Positions 42,755-54,286 of a stretch of 64,000 bases of DNA are shown here, piece after piece (within the stretch, counting starts at the first letter, position 1; every line of letters begins with the position of its first letter). A program made the translations under genes and the position numbers. The stretch is from Adiantum capillus-veneris. Taxonomy: Eukaryota > Streptophyta > Polypodiopsida > Polypodiales > Pteridaceae. Under the pieces are notes generated by a model that did not search any database, was not told the origin of the DNA, and worked only from the letters and a program-made list of their open reading frames with translations. The stretch spans positions 38,407,098-38,471,097 of the forward strand of contig CM043962.1 of NCBI GenBank assembly GCA_014529385.2, in the 5' to 3' direction.

Positions 42755-43204
42755 TCATCCTGATTCTTGTGCCCTTTTGGGACACCGTGTAGCGATATGT
42801 CCTTGTTCTCCACATTCAAAACACTTTCCTGCTTTGAAATATTCATCTCTTTGGTCTTCTGTGAGTGAAGGTCGTCTATCTCTTCGTCGATTGTTTCTGC
42901 TATGACTTGCTGAAGGTTCATCTGATGGGTAAGTCCAGTTACCCGAATGTATCAAATCCCCCCTCCATGTGTCCCATCAACTGTTATATAGACCCGAACT
43001 TCCTTTCGAGACAATAGTCTCAAATTTCTTTGGGAAGTCCACAACAAAATCGTTCAATATGCTCCTTAAAATTGATCTTCTTAAAGGATGAAACAAGACA
43101 AACAAGTTTTAGATGAAAAGTGCCATTGCATTAGGTAGAAAAATTTCCCAAAATCTTTCACAATAAAAATCCAAAGATTCTGCCTTGACCATCCGAACAT
43201 GGTT
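42755..43204 (-). pseudogene. C2 gag C-terminal part with zinc knuckle
   Basis: Zinc knuckle CFECGEQGHIATRC at 42782-42823, preceded by RPSLTEDQRDEYFKAGK, binds RNA during packaging. The stretch between it and the capsid ORF is frame-broken, with GDLIHSGNWTYPSDE matching HSGSLTYPTDE of A. Confidence 0.8.
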
Positions 43205-44175
43205 CTAGTCAGTAATCACGTCTCGTTCGTATTCTTGTGTGAGCCATGAAGAAGTAAACAATTTCTTAAATTTCAACCACTTTGTTGGGGCTTGTTTCCT
43301 TAACAACAGAGTGGACCACCATGTCCATGCATTGCCTTTCAGAAAGGATGCTGCCCGTCTGATCTTGGAGTGCTCTGTATAGCGGCCTCCAGAAAATGCT
43401 ATGTCAATTTGTTGGACAGAGGCTAAAGCCTTGGGAGCATCTCGAAACCCTGAAAAGTGCTCAAACTTTAGTGCCTCTCCTCCCTCTTTGAATTCTTTGG
43501 GCTTTTTGCCCTTGTCGTCGAGGAAATCATATTGATTGGCTTTGTAAAAATGCTTTCTTTTTGCATAAAACATGTGATCTTTTCGTCGTTTCTTGCCCTT
43601 CCTGTCCTCATCACTCGAGTCAGAAGAAGATGAGGTGTCCGAGTTGCCAGAAGATGAGGACGAACTGGGCAATCCTTCAAAGCGTACACGCTTCTTCTGC
43701 TTTCTGGCGTTTTCAAAAGTGGATTTTTGACCCAAGTAACCAGGGAAATTAGTTCCCTTGTTACGTTGCTTCAATTGCTTTTTCGACGGCTTCTTCATGT
43801 CCAGAAGCTGATTGATTTGGGCCTGGACCGTGTCATGGATTTTTTCTTTAGTAAACATTCTTGGAGTAGGAGGCTTCTTGATTGCTGGTTTGATTGGTGG
43901 CTCGGTGGCTTTCTGCCACTGAGTGTGCACTTCAGCGATGGATTGCAAAGACAAAAGTTTTGCAAACTGAGGGTCTTTTGCAAATTGAATCATCTGCTTT
44001 GTGCACTCGTCAACTTGCTGTCAACGCTGCATCTCTTGAAGTTCATACTGAGTAGACCAAGGTGGCCTGTACTCTTCCTTTGTTTAATCGTTAAAATCTT
44101 GTGCATGGTCTCCCTCCTGCATCAGTAGATGCAGAAGAAGTCGACTGATTCTTGTCGGAATCCGTAAGTGTCGCG
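43205..44175 (-). pseudogene. C2 gag, largely open (capsid)
   Basis: Open for 262 codons from 43993, with MIQFAKDPQFAKLLSLQ, EVHTQWQKATEPPIKPA, FPGYLGQKSTFENARKQ, KKRVRFEGLPSSSSSSG, acidic/basic DSSDEDRKGKKRRKDHMF and capsid KGNAWTWWSTLLLRKQAP. It ends at a stop near 43205. The true start lies upstream, near 44165, beyond a stop at about 44021. It is the longest unbroken Gag in the window. Confidence 0.82.
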
Positions 44176-44214
44176 AGGAAAGGATCAGACTTCTCGGTAG
44201 AAGAGAAATCGGCC

Positions 44215-44225
44215 GTGCTCTGATA
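44215..44225 (-). promoter_or_regulatory. C2 primer-binding site, cut
   Basis: TATCAGAGCAC on the minus strand. The TGG and the LTR end that should precede it are replaced by the 44226-44868 stretch. Confidence 0.7.
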
Positions 44226-44868
44226 GTAGAGCTTGTGGCTAGGAAATTTGTATAGAGAATAGCTTTTACCAAAAAGAAATAAGCTTAACTCATCATGGCC
44301 ACAAAATTAAACCAAAAAATCACACCTTGACTATTCAATGCAAATTACATACCTTTGTAACAAGGTGGAAAATCACAATGGAAGTACAAAAAAAGAAGAT
44401 CAGAAAGAGTGTGCAACCCACTACTCATGTCTCTCTTTATAGAAATAGAAAAACAAATGTTAACTATCTTTCACATGACCAGCATGTACATAAGACAATG
44501 CTTAGCTAATGCCCTTTTATGGGATTTTTTTTTTCCCCATCGATAGCTTGCTATTTGGCTATAATAATGGGTAGCTTTCTCCAATCGTCCACAATTTCTC
44601 CCAAGGACTCCATGTTTTACTAAGCCCTCATGTAGGCCAACAACTAGTGAAAAATTCACTAGACCTATGTAACCTCAACTACAACAAAAATTTATTATAA
44701 TCATCTCTTTAGAAATAAGTACTCTTAACATTTTGTATTATTATACTCTAATGAAATGGAATGACCAAGCTTACCAATCATGAGATGCACCTCTCTAAAA
44801 ACAAGCGAAGGATTTACTACACAAATTTTCAACTTCCAAAGGAAACCACTCTTGGAGGAAAAAAAAAG
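44226..44868. other. Foreign stretch between C2 primer site and LTR
   Basis: About 640 AT-rich bases with no match to any LTR, leader or gag module here. The first bases of the C2 LTR end and part of the primer site are lost at its borders. It may be captured host DNA, an unrecognised small transposon or filler from double-strand break repair. No clear TSD or terminal repeat was found. Confidence 0.65.
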
Positions 44869-45507
44869 GTAACTTGGGCACCCAAGTCTAGATTCTGTCG
44901 TGACACGAGAGTGATTCACTTAAAATACACAACTTTAATATTATAGTTCAATTTGGTCGACACAGCTCAGTGTAGTTCCGTGCCTAGAGAGATTGGCCCC
45001 AAAGACTGGCGCCCCTTTCGGTATTTCTTTTATATTAATCTTTGAGCAAAGTACAACTCTCGCAGGGTCCTTGCTCTCAGACTCTACATCCAGATGCTCT
45101 TGAGAAGTGAGGCCCTTTGGGCTCTTTTATTCTTACAAGGGATGCCAAAAGCAGAGCCCCAAAAGTTTCAAAACTAGCAAACAGTCCCAAAAGCTTCAAA
45201 CTTAAAAGCAAATAAGTCCCAAAAGCTTCTGGCTCCAAAAACTGCCCAAAAAGTAGTCAGCGCAATTTACGGAAATCCGTACTGCTGCCACGTCACCCTG
45301 TCAGCTCATTATACGGAAATCGGTACTACTGCCACGTGACACCTGCCAGCGTAAAATCCAGTGCTGCCGTACAGTCTGCTATGTCATCATGTGTCAGCGT
45401 AATTTGCGGACAGTCCGTACTGTCTGTCCACGTCAGCACATCTGCGGGTGGTCATGCCACATCAGCACGTGTGTATATTTGTCCGGATGGCTCTGTCACG
45501 TATGACA
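44869..45507 (-). mobile_element. C2 5' LTR
   Basis: On the plus strand it starts GTAACTTGGGCACCC (lacking a few terminal bases) and ends CGTATGACA. Otherwise it is collinear with the 3' LTR. Confidence 0.85.
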
Positions 45508-45512
45508 TTTAC

Positions 45513-45542
45513 AGAGCCAATCAGTATGATTTTCTCAACAAC
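45513..45542 (+). pseudogene. F gag, 30-base middle piece
   Basis: With the TSD it reads FYRANQYDFLNN, matching FYKANQYDFLED of A. It lies between C2 and D4. Confidence 0.85.
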
Positions 45543-46192
45543 TGTCACAAGACGGGCACCACGTGCCAATAGAACAGAACAGACTGAACAGAATTTTAGC
45601 ATTTCAATAACAACTGAACTGAAATAGAGAGAGAGAGAGCACACGCGACACGTAGTGGCGGAATTCTACCCCAGAGTGTATTGGCTCCAAACCTTGGCGC
45701 CCCTTTCGGTATTTCTTTATATTGCATCAACACAATACAAAGCCGGTACTCCAAACACTGCACCTTCTCCAGGAAGCATGCCAGAGAATGAGCCCTTAGC
45801 ACATACCTAAAGGCCCTAGGCCCCAAAAGCAGTTTACAATGAAAAGCCTTCAAACTCAAAAGCATCTGGTGCAAAAGCAATGCCAAAAAGCTGTCAACGT
45901 AAATCACAGAATTTCGTACAGCAGTCAGCGTAAAACGCGAAAATCCGTACAGCCTGCCAAGTCATCATGTCAGCGTAATTTCCGTACAACTGCCACGTCA
46001 TCAGCTGCTAGGCAATTTTCAGTGTGTGTGTGGGTCCTGCTTTATTTTAATTCTTTATGTCACTTGGGGCCCCATCGAACGGGGTCCCCATAAGTTGGTA
46101 GGACTTCTTCTTCTTAGGGTTTAGGCCCCTCGGCCGGCTTCTGTAAGTTGGCTCCATTCTTCAGGGCTTTGACACGTCAGCAGTTTGTGACA
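45543..46192 (-). mobile_element. D4 3' LTR
   Basis: 650 bases, plus-strand ends TGTCACAAGACGGGCACC and CAGCAGTTTGTGACA. TCTCCCC of the polypurine tract follows at 46193, then A3. Confidence 0.9.
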
Positions 46193-46199
46193 TCTCCCC

Positions 46200-46752
46200 T
46201 GTAACAGACTTGGACACTCCAAGTCAAGAATCAACCGCGACAGCACCAAATAACCACTTCAAAACAATTCACAGATCACAATAGATTTGCACTGGTCCGG
46301 CGGAGTTCCGTGCCTAGAGATATTGGCCCCAAAGACTGGCGCCCCTTTCGGTATTTCTTTTTATATTAATCAATCATCAAAGTACAAGAGAGCGGTTAGG
46401 GTTTCACTCTCAGACTCTGCGTCCAGATGCTCTGAGAAGTGAGGCTCACCACTAATTTAAAGGTTACAAGGGATGCCCAAAAGCAGAGCCCCAAAAGCTT
46501 TTAAAATCAAAAGCATCAGTTCTCTCTCTCTCTTAGAGAGTCATTTCTCTTTTTTTATAAAAAAAAAGCAAAAGCAAAATTCGCGTCGCTCATCATTTTC
46601 CAAATTAAAAAAAAAAATAATAATAAAAAAAATTCCGCCTCCGCGATTTCCGGAATTTAGGGTTTTTGGCAAAAATTAGGGTTTGCAGAAATTTTAGGGT
46701 TTCTGGCAGAAATTAGGGTTTCTGCTGTCCGCCATGTCATCACTTTGTGACA
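46200..46752 (-). mobile_element. A3 3' LTR
   Basis: 553 bases, plus-strand ends TGTAACAGACTTGGACACTC and CATCACTTTGTGACA. Four TTAGGGTTT motifs (telo-box, inverted) lie at 46660-46725, and the GGGGCGCC block is at about 46332-46350. Confidence 0.95.
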
Positions 46753-46791
46753 TACCCCCCTCTTGAAAGCATTGTAATCGACCGTGATTAC
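46753..46791 (-). promoter_or_regulatory. A3 polypurine tract and hairpin
   Basis: TTTCAAGAGGGGGGTA on the minus strand at the LTR border, with a GTAATC / GATTAC stem at 46774-46791. Confidence 0.88.
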
Positions 46792-47357
46792 GCCTGCAAA
46801 ACCGACAAAAGCCATAAACCGTCTTAGCAGACACTGACTGTTAGTACCTACGTACTAGGAACGCACATCTAGCACATGTACAAAATCGACAGTCACATCA
46901 CACGACATCACAGGACATCACCAGACATCACAGGACATCACATGACATTCAACATTCATTCGGATCTTAGACCATGATTTATCGGCAATGTAGCTAGCAA
47001 TCACATCTAGGTCCAATCGGGACCTCATCGATGTCTGATTGACTAACCCCTATTGCAACCATGTCTATTCGAGATCAATCAGACCAAAATGCTGCAGTCA
47101 TTTCGGCTATCAGTTCCTGCACTCACAAGAAGTCAAGAACAAATCAGTATCATAATCAGGAATTCCATTTCATAAAGTCATCCAACAGAATACTGTCAGC
47201 TCTCAGTATCCTTGAAGCTCAAAGAGACATCAGTGACTTTAGTATCAAAATCGAGGCATCTGTTGACAAAGGAGCGGAGTAACTCCCCTCTTGTGCATCC
47301 CATTGCACCAGATCTTCGGCCAAGCTGAATTCTGGGTTCCGTTTGGAGTAGACTATG
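46792..47357 (-). other. A3 3' noncoding region
   Basis: Single copy of the region that is duplicated in A1. The decamer block (ACATCACAGG type) is at 46893-46945. No coding frame is conserved. Confidence 0.8.
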
Positions 47358-47960
47358 CTAAACCAAAACATCGAGGTAAAGTTTCACAATCCGAGGAGTA
47401 TCTGCTAGGTCCTCCTCCTCCATCCACTTCGCATCAAATGCAGGAAAGTTATTGAACTTAACCAAGAACCGCCTTTGGACTTTACCTTTCTTCGTATCAT
47501 TATGTGCCAAAATCTGTTCGGGAACAAGGATCTCCTCGTTTTCTTCCACTTTGGGTTGCTCAGGCACATCACCCTTAACAGGTTTCAAGAGACTCACATG
47601 CAATGCATTGTGAATCCTCCAAGTATCTGGCAGTTTCAATCGGAAGGAGACATCATTTATCTTGTCAGTAATCTAGAAAGGTCCGTAGTATCACATACTA
47701 AGCTTTGGAAAAAGCCTCTCCTTTCCCTTTTTCTTTCTTAGGCGTGCCTTCTCAAAAGTAAGAGCACCCAATCATCCTCCTTCAGTTTCCAGTCGCGACG
47801 ATGGCGATCCGCTGCCTTTTTCTGTCGTTCTTGAGACTTCTGTAAAGTCTCGCGAACCTTGGCAAAAGCCGTATCCAAATCTCGCGAATATTCATCCGCT
47901 TCAAATTTCTAATCTTTCGTGCTCAGGAAGGATGGAACCTTCGCAGCAGTTTCAACAATC
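47358..47960 (-). pseudogene. A3 integrase C-terminus and chromodomain
   Basis: The tail is open for 93 codons with LPDTWRIHNALHVSLLKPV, EEILVPEQILAHNDTKKGK, QRRFLVKFNNFPAFDAKW and IVKLYLDVLV. This is the best chromodomain in the window, with the order and spacing of chromoviral integrase tails. Upstream, the GPY/F part and EYSRDLDTAFAKVRETLQ are readable but contain stops near 47678 and 47911. Confidence 0.82.
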
Positions 47961-47962
47961 TC

Positions 47963-48520
47963 TCATGGCGTCTTCCCCGTCGAAGAGTGTATCGTGTTAT
48001 TGTAGGCAAATTCCACCAAAGGTAAGTTCTTTTCCCATTGAGTCTTCTGATGCGAGATACAAGACTTCAATAAATCTAAAATCACTGAATTGGCAATCTC
48101 AAATTGCCCGTCAGTCTGCAAGTGGAACGATGACGAGAACTGCAACTACGTGCCAATGTTCTCCCAAATTGCCTTCCAAAACCAACTCATAAATCTGGGG
48201 TCTATGTCAGAGAGAATCGTCTCAGACGTGCCATGTAATTCGTGATCATTCTGTATTCTCGGGAGATAAAAAAAAAAGAAATCCATTTCAATATTTTCCC
48301 AGGGGCGGGTGGGTATGGGTAAAGGCTGTAACAATCCCTGTGCCTTATGCCTGTCAAACTTGACCTTCTGGCATACCAAGCAACTGCGCACAAACTCTTC
48401 CACATCCTTCTTCAGTCTCCGCCAAAAGAAATCTCTCTCTACCCCTTTCATGGTGGTAGCAATGCCGCGGGGACCCGTAAAAGGTGGACAGTGGCAATCA
48501 GTCATAACCTTTTCCCTCAA
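47963..48520 (-). pseudogene. A3 integrase with deletion in the catalytic core
   Basis: Would insert the DNA copy. The N-terminal zinc-binding part reads GVERDFFWRRLKKDVEEFV and RSCLVCQKVKFDRHKAQ. The core begins PWENIEMDF, with the first catalytic D, then jumps from LPRIQND to HELHGTSETILSDIDPRF. About 45 residues that usually lie between the first two aspartates are missing. SFHLQTDGQFE keeps the glutamate. A frame break sits at 48145. Not functional. Confidence 0.8.
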
Positions 48521-50013
48521 CGGCTATGTAACGCACAACAGTCTCTTTCATCAAGTAGCCTTCCCGAAGGGAGTATCCCGCTATTGTCTCCCCATCTCGT
48601 ATCCGTGTGAAAATATCTGCAAAATCTGTATTTGTGGCATACTGATCGACCATATCCTCGAAGCTCCTATGATGTATCGCGGAAATAGCCAGAACCAACG
48701 GTTTTCGAGACAAAGCATCTGCCACCACATTCTTCTGTCCCTGCACATGGACAATCTGGAAGTGGAACTGTGACAAGATGTTCACGCACCGCATCTGCTT
48801 TTCCGAAAGCTGCTTCTGTGACAAGAAGTAGCGCAAACTTGATGGTCTGTAAAGACAGTAAAATCCGCTCCGAGTAGGTAATGCCGCCACTGAGTAAGAG
48901 CGTGGATAACCGCCAAAAGCTCTTTCCCATAGATCTGTGTTGTCATCTCCGGCCTAGAGAACAAACGACTCTCGTAAGCTATGACATGGCCTTCTTGCAT
49001 CAAGACCGTACCCAGACTACGACCACAAGCATCACAAAATACTTCAAATGATTTCTGCAAGTCCGGCAAAGTCAAATCTGATCCTGTAGTGAATTTCTCT
49101 TTCAATGTCTGAAAGGCAGTCACCTCTGTGGGTCCCCACGAAAAAGGTACTCCTTTCTGTGTCAAGGTATGCAAAGGGGAAGCAACCTCTGCAAACTTTC
49201 GTATGAACCGCCTGTAGTACGAACACAGTCCCAAGAAGCTTCTAACTTCATGGACATTCCTCAAATCGGGCCAATCACGGATAGTCTCTATCTTGGCCGG
49301 GTTCATTTGCACTCCTGCTGTTGACACAATGTGTCCCAAAAAATGTATCTCTGGTAGGAAAAATTCACTTTTCTTAGCATTAATCACTAATGTGTGATCT
49401 CGTAATGCCTGAAAGACTTGAAGCAGATGATCTCTGTGTTCTGCCTCATTCTTGGAGAAAACAATGATGTCGTCAAAGAAAGTGCCAACAAATAGCCTGT
49501 ACTCTCGAAAAATCCTGTCCATCATCCGGTTAAATGTCGCAGGAGCATTGGTTAAGCCAAAAGGCATCACCAAAAACTCAAATAACCCAAAAGTCGTCCG
49601 AAAGGCTGTCTTGTAGACATCTCCTGGTGCTATCCTGATCTGATGATATCCACTCCTGGTGCTATCCTGATCTGATGATATCCACTCTTCAAGTCAATCC
49701 TGCTAAAGCACGAGGATCCCTGTAACCTGTCGAGTATATCATCGATCCTAGGAATCGGAAATCTGTTGTTGATGGTGATTTCGTTGAGAGTGCTATAATC
49801 GATGCACATTCTCCAAGATCCGTCTTTCTTCAAAACCAACAACACTGGAGAGCAATACGGTGAAGTACTAGGCTGGACAAGACCCTTTTCCAAGAGTTCT
49901 TTCACTGAGTTCATAATCTTTTCATTCTGTACTCGGCTCACATGATAAGGTGGCCGATTCGGTGGCGTGCTTCCAGATATCAGATCAATGGTATGATTTT
50001 CAGGCCCTCTCAA
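48498..50013 (-). pseudogene. A3 reverse transcriptase and RNase H
   Basis: RT palm motifs are [52 protein letters not shown] and FFDDIIVFSKN. RNase H has [33 protein letters not shown] and DALSRKP. A 29-base duplication around 'gatatccactcctggtgctatcctgatc' breaks the frame near 49650. A second frameshift near 48840 (FTDHQVCAT) breaks the end. The catalytic DD and RNase H acidic residues are kept. Confidence 0.85.
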
Positions 50014-50480
50014 AAGCGTTCGGCATGAGCGTGGAGAAAAAAAATCTTGGCATTCTTTTCTTCAGGTCAAAACATATTCAACCTTTATCCATCGTTCAGT
50101 TCTCCCAAAAGAATGAGTAAGAAAACTGAAGTTCATCAAGTACAATCTCTAAGCCCTTCATTTATCAAAGTCGCTTTCTCGGCCCGGTAGTCAACCACGG
50201 CGTAGTTCTTGTGGTACCAAGGGATCCCGAGTAGAACGTCACTCATGTGCCCTGAACACCCCTGTCATTGCAAACAAAGTTTGCCAATGCTCGGTGTAAT
50301 GGCAACATCCCATCCGGGTGCCAGTCAAACTACCTCCGCCTGTGGCGTCAGTCTGTCGGGCGTAGTTTCAAATCGAGCCGCCAATTCCAAGTGAAAAGAA
50401 GTTGGCCTTGGCTCCTTCAAAAGAGCTTCCTGATCCTTCGCTTTGCCCCGAAAGCGGCAAAGTTTGTACTTTCATTCATT
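50014..50480 (-). pseudogene. A3 protease region, badly broken
   Basis: Only parts are readable on the minus strand: AARFETTPDRLTPQAE, GDVAITPSIGKL and LGIPWYHKNYAVVDYRA. The active-site codons are lost in a deletion between AKANF and the upstream KDQEAL. This copy cannot make a protease. Confidence 0.7.
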
Positions 50481-52096
50481 AGATTCGGTGCAGGTCCCAC
50501 GCCATGTGGTACCAGTTCTGCTTTTCTATCTGCCTTTTCTGCCACATTCCTCAGCTGCTCTCGAACTCTCAGACCTGTCGTCGTCTTTATCATTCTGTTC
50601 TTTCTGTGCCTTATCAGGGCACTTTGCGGAAATATGTCCATGTTCCCCGCATCCAAAGCACTTCCCCTCTCTGATGAAGCGAGCTCTCTCCTCAGGAGTA
50701 AGCTTGGGTCGTGCATCCTTTTTTTTCTCTGGTTGCTCTTTTTCATTCTACTTTCATTCCCAGAAGTTTGTTTGGCTCGTTGTGTCATGGCCTCATCTGT
50801 GGGGTAGGTCAGACTGCCAGAGTGAATGGCAAAGCCCCGCTTCGCATGACTCATCAACTCCTGAACAGAAGCTGTCTTCTGTTCCAAGCAGTGATTTCGG
50901 ATCTCTGTAGGTAGACCCAAGGTAAACCGCTCAATCTGTTCTCTGAACGAGATCTTCTTGAATGAAGAGGCGGGTAGAAAAGAGCTCCAGAATCTTTCAC
51001 AATAAGAATTCACTGTATCGCTCTTGGTCATCCGGAGATGGTTCCAAGCAGCTCGTATATCTCACTCAAACTCTTGAGTCAACCAAGAAGAAATAAAAAG
51101 CCTCTTGAATTTCAGTCATGTAACTCGCACAGTCCTGCTTAATAGAAGCGTGGACCACCAAGTACGAGCATTCCCCTTAAAGTAAGAGGCAGCTCTCCGA
51201 ATCTTGGAGTGCTCTGAATAGCGTCCTCCCGCGAAAGCGATGTCAAACTGCTGTATAAAAGACAAAGCCTTCGAAGCATCTGAGTATCCTGAAAAGTATC
51301 AAACTTGATCGAGTGGCCACCTTCCTTAAAACTCTCGGACTTTCTTGCTTTTATCTTCGAGAAAGTCATACTGGTTGGCTTTGTAAAAATTCTTTTTGTT
51401 CGCATAAAACTTTCCGTCATTGGAATCTGAGCTGTCTGTAGACGAGTCCTCAGTAGAACTGTCAGTCTCTGGGCGAGACGTAGCCTTCTTTGCCTTTTTC
51501 TTGCCCGTTCCGAAGCTTTGTGTCTTGCTTCGGTTTTTGCTTTTTTCTGTCTTCTTCGCTCTAATCCGAGGAGCTAGAAGAACTGTCAGAAGAAGAAGAA
51601 GAAGAACTGGGTACTCCTTCAAATCGAACACGCTTCTTCCGTTTCTTTGCCTTGTCAAATGTCAACCGACGACCCAAATATCCTGGGAAGTCAGTGCCTT
51701 TCTTCTGCTTTTTTGCCGTTCTTTTTGGCTTTCTTTTGCGTGTCAAAAAGCTGAGCAATCCGTGCATCAACCACGTTCTCCAGTTCCTTCTCCGTATATT
51801 TCTTGGAGGCAAAAGGTTTCTTGAGAGCAGGTTTCAGGAGTGGTGTTGTGGTTCTCTGCCACTCCATCTGTACCTCTTCCAAAGAGGTCTGGTTCATATA
51901 TTTTGCCATCTTCGGGTCCTTGGCAAAATTGAGCATCATCTTTGTTGCATCGCCTATCAATTGATGACGCTCCATCTCTTGCTGCTCCGCCTGAGTAGGC
52001 CTAGGCGGGCCATACTCTCTGTCTGAATCTTCGTTGTGATCCTAGCCCGCATCTCCAGATGCAGAGGGAGTCGACTGATCATTGCCTGAAGCCATA
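50417..52096 (-). pseudogene. A3 gag (broken)
   Basis: Starts MASGNDQSTPSASGDAG, then a stop (CAG or CGG to TAG near 52044). MERHQLIGDATKMMLNFAK runs to a frameshift at KKAEERH, and capsid and tail read in other frames (SYCERFWSSFLPASSFKK, ERFTLGLPTEIRNHC). The zinc knuckle CFGCGEHGHISAKC lies at 50618-50659. Confidence 0.85.
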
Positions 52097-52151
52097 GGTG
52101 CCGCGGAAAAGAAATTCGGGGATCGGATTTCCCGTAGAAGAGAAATCGGCC

Positions 52152-52165
52152 GTGCTCTGATACCA
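52152..52165 (-). promoter_or_regulatory. A3 primer-binding site
   Basis: TGGTATCAGAGCAC on the minus strand, intact, one base from the LTR. Confidence 0.9.
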
Positions 52166-52166
52166 C

Positions 52167-52723
52167 TGTAACAGACTTGGACACTCCAAGTCAAGAATCA
52201 ACATCGACAGCACCAAATAACCACTTCAAAACAATTCACAGATCACAATAGATTTGCACTGGCCCGGCGGAGTTCCGTGCCTAGAGATATTGGCCCCAAA
52301 GACTGGCGCCCCTTTCGGTATTTCTTTTTATATTAATCAATCATCAAAGTACAAGAGAGCGGTTAGGGTTTCACTCTCAGACTCTGCGTCCAGATGCTCT
52401 GAGAAGTGAGGCCCTCACCACTAATTTAAAGGTTACAAGGGATGCCCAAAAGCAGAGCCCCAAAAGCTTTTAAAATCAAAAGCATCAGTTCTCTCTCTCT
52501 CTTAGAGAGTCTTTTCTCTTTTTTTATAAAAAAAAAGCAAAAGCAAAATTCGCGTCGCTTATCATTTTCCAAATTTTAAAAAAAAATAAAAAAAATAAAA
52601 AAAATCCGCCTCCGCGATTTCCGGAATTTAGGGTTTTTCGCAAAAATTAGGGTTTGCAGGAATTTTAGGGTTTCTGGCAGAAATTAGGGTTTCTGCTGTC
52701 CGCCACGTCATCACTTTGTGACA
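52167..52723 (-). mobile_element. A3 5' LTR
   Basis: 557 bases, collinear with the 3' LTR. Differences are scattered single changes and a variable A-rich tract near 52577-52603. Confidence 0.95.
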
Positions 52724-52728
52724 TCCCC

Positions 52729-53815
52729 TTCTTGAAAGAGAGTAATCGTCCGTGATTACAGCATATCTGCCAAACAACTCAAGTTAGCTCAAAAATTTTC
52801 GAGGGTCATTCCGAGGGACAATCAGTTTGCTCTTTTTGTTAAGGAGTTAGCTTCTCTTTTCGGCTCTTTTGATCAAGGAGTTAGCTTCTCCTTTCGTCTA
52901 GATCAGAACTCTTGATATTCCGGCGTAGTAAAATTAGCCATCACACCCAGATCGTACTGATCTTCCACGGGTGTCTTGATGCACTAAAATTACATACCAA
53001 GGCAATCTCATCCAATTAGGAATATTCAATGGTTCACACATCACAATGCAACTCAAATGCTCACATATACATGTTACAAGACATAGAAACATAAAGCCGC
53101 CTATGAACACTCCCCCCACAAATAAACATCTAGGTCCGGGCCATGAGTTGTTCAACGACTCCCTCATCACTCCTCCTGCAAATAACCTAAAAAGGTCCGA
53201 GCCATGAGATATAGAGGCCTTTTATAACCAAACGCCCCCCAGACCGCAACCTGCATCGCTTGGAGGTGCTGAGAGTAATCACTACTCAGACTTCTCAATA
53301 CTCCCCCCACAAATAAACATCTAGGTCCGGGCCATGAGTTGTTCAACGACTCCCTCATCACTCCTCCTGCAAATAACCTAAAAAGGTCCGAGCCATGAGA
53401 TATAGAGGCCTTTTATAACCAAACGCCCCCCAGACCGCAACCTGCATCGCTTGGAGGTGCTGAGAGTAATCACTACTCAGACTTCTCAATACTCCCCCCG
53501 TAAATAACCATGCAGGTCCAAGCCATGAGTAACAACACTTTTCAATCATTCAATACTCCCCCCACAAATAACCACAAGGGTCTGGGCCATGAGTATGAAC
53601 AAGCATTCTCAACCATCATTTCTCACCCTCCACCCGGGAGTAAAATCACCAATCATTGAAACCAGTATTAAAACCATAGTCAAAACATTTCAAATCGGCA
53701 CCAAGACAGGTTCAAAACAGATACCATCCATTTCAAACAAATTCCAAACAAAGTTTCAAACAATACTTTCTCAAACAAAGTTCAAAAGTATCTAACTATA
53801 AAACAAATAAAGAGT
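52729..53815 (-). other. D4 noncoding 3' region with 191-bp duplication
   Basis: The hairpin GTAATC / GATTAC is at 52742-52759. A 191-base segment at 53111-53301 is repeated at 53302-53492 with no difference I can see. It includes two inverted G-tract modules (ACTCC(C)CC..AATAACC), and more follow to 53590. Confidence 0.85.
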
Positions 53816-54286
53816 TCATTCAGGGTTTTGTTCGGACAACCGAACTTTGAGGACGACTGGCTTACCCTTCTGCATCACGGTGATGGTTCGGTTCCGAACC
53901 TGGAGAGTCGCATCATTCTTGTCATGCCAAGGCATGCCTAATAGAATGTCACAATTGCCCAACTTCATGATGTGGAAATCAGCTTTTCCATGATAATCTT
54001 GAATAGTCACTGGAAGAGCACCAATGAGCGGTACCTCTTTCTGAGTTTTCCTTGTGGCTCGCTCAGCTTCAATTTCTCCACCCTCTGCATCATAATCAAA
54101 GTGTATTTGCTTTAAGGATCCTGGATGGATGAAGTTCCCTGTAGCTCCGTGGTCAAAGAAAATAAGGGCTTTGAAGCCATTGACTTTGCCATATGCTCGA
54201 CACAATTCATTTGTACTTTCAAGGCATATGCCATAGATGTCAGGTACTAATCCAATAGCCGGTTTAGCTCGTTTGGCTGGAGATGG
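53816..54286 (-). pseudogene. D4 protease (D-family aspartic protease)
   Basis: Open from the D5 junction to 53816. It reads GLVPDIYGICLESTNELC, FKALIFFDHGATGNFIHPG and HIMKLGNCDILLGMPWHDK, then a tail ending in a stop where RT would follow in an autonomous element. The active site is D-H-G-A rather than D-S/T-G-A. The N-terminal part continues across D5 into the zinc-knuckle ORF (PGPS / PAKRAKPA), so Gag and protease were one frame. Confidence 0.75.

Larger units (their letters stand above)
41340..45507 (-). mobile_element. Element C2: gag-only element (TSD TTTAC) in F gag
   Basis: LTRs at 41340-41995 and 44869-45507, flanked by TTTAC at 41335-41339 and 45508-45512. On the minus strand it has an LTR, an inserted foreign stretch, a primer-site remnant, gag with zinc knuckle, a noncoding 3' region, a hairpin, a polypurine tract and an LTR. 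There is no protease or polymerase. With C1 it shows that gag-only C elements occur in at least two sizes. Confidence 0.95.
46200..52723 (-). mobile_element. Element A3: youngest, most complete chromovirus copy (TSD TCCCC)
   Basis: LTRs at 46200-46752 and 52167-52723, flanked by TCCCC at 46195-46199 and 52724-52728. By eye the LTRs differ at about eight positions outside an A-rich tract, plus a 2-base indel, so it is recent relative to its neighbours. It inserted into the polypurine tract of D4. All A genes are present, but gag, protease and integrase carry frameshifts, stops and deletions. Confidence 0.96.
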
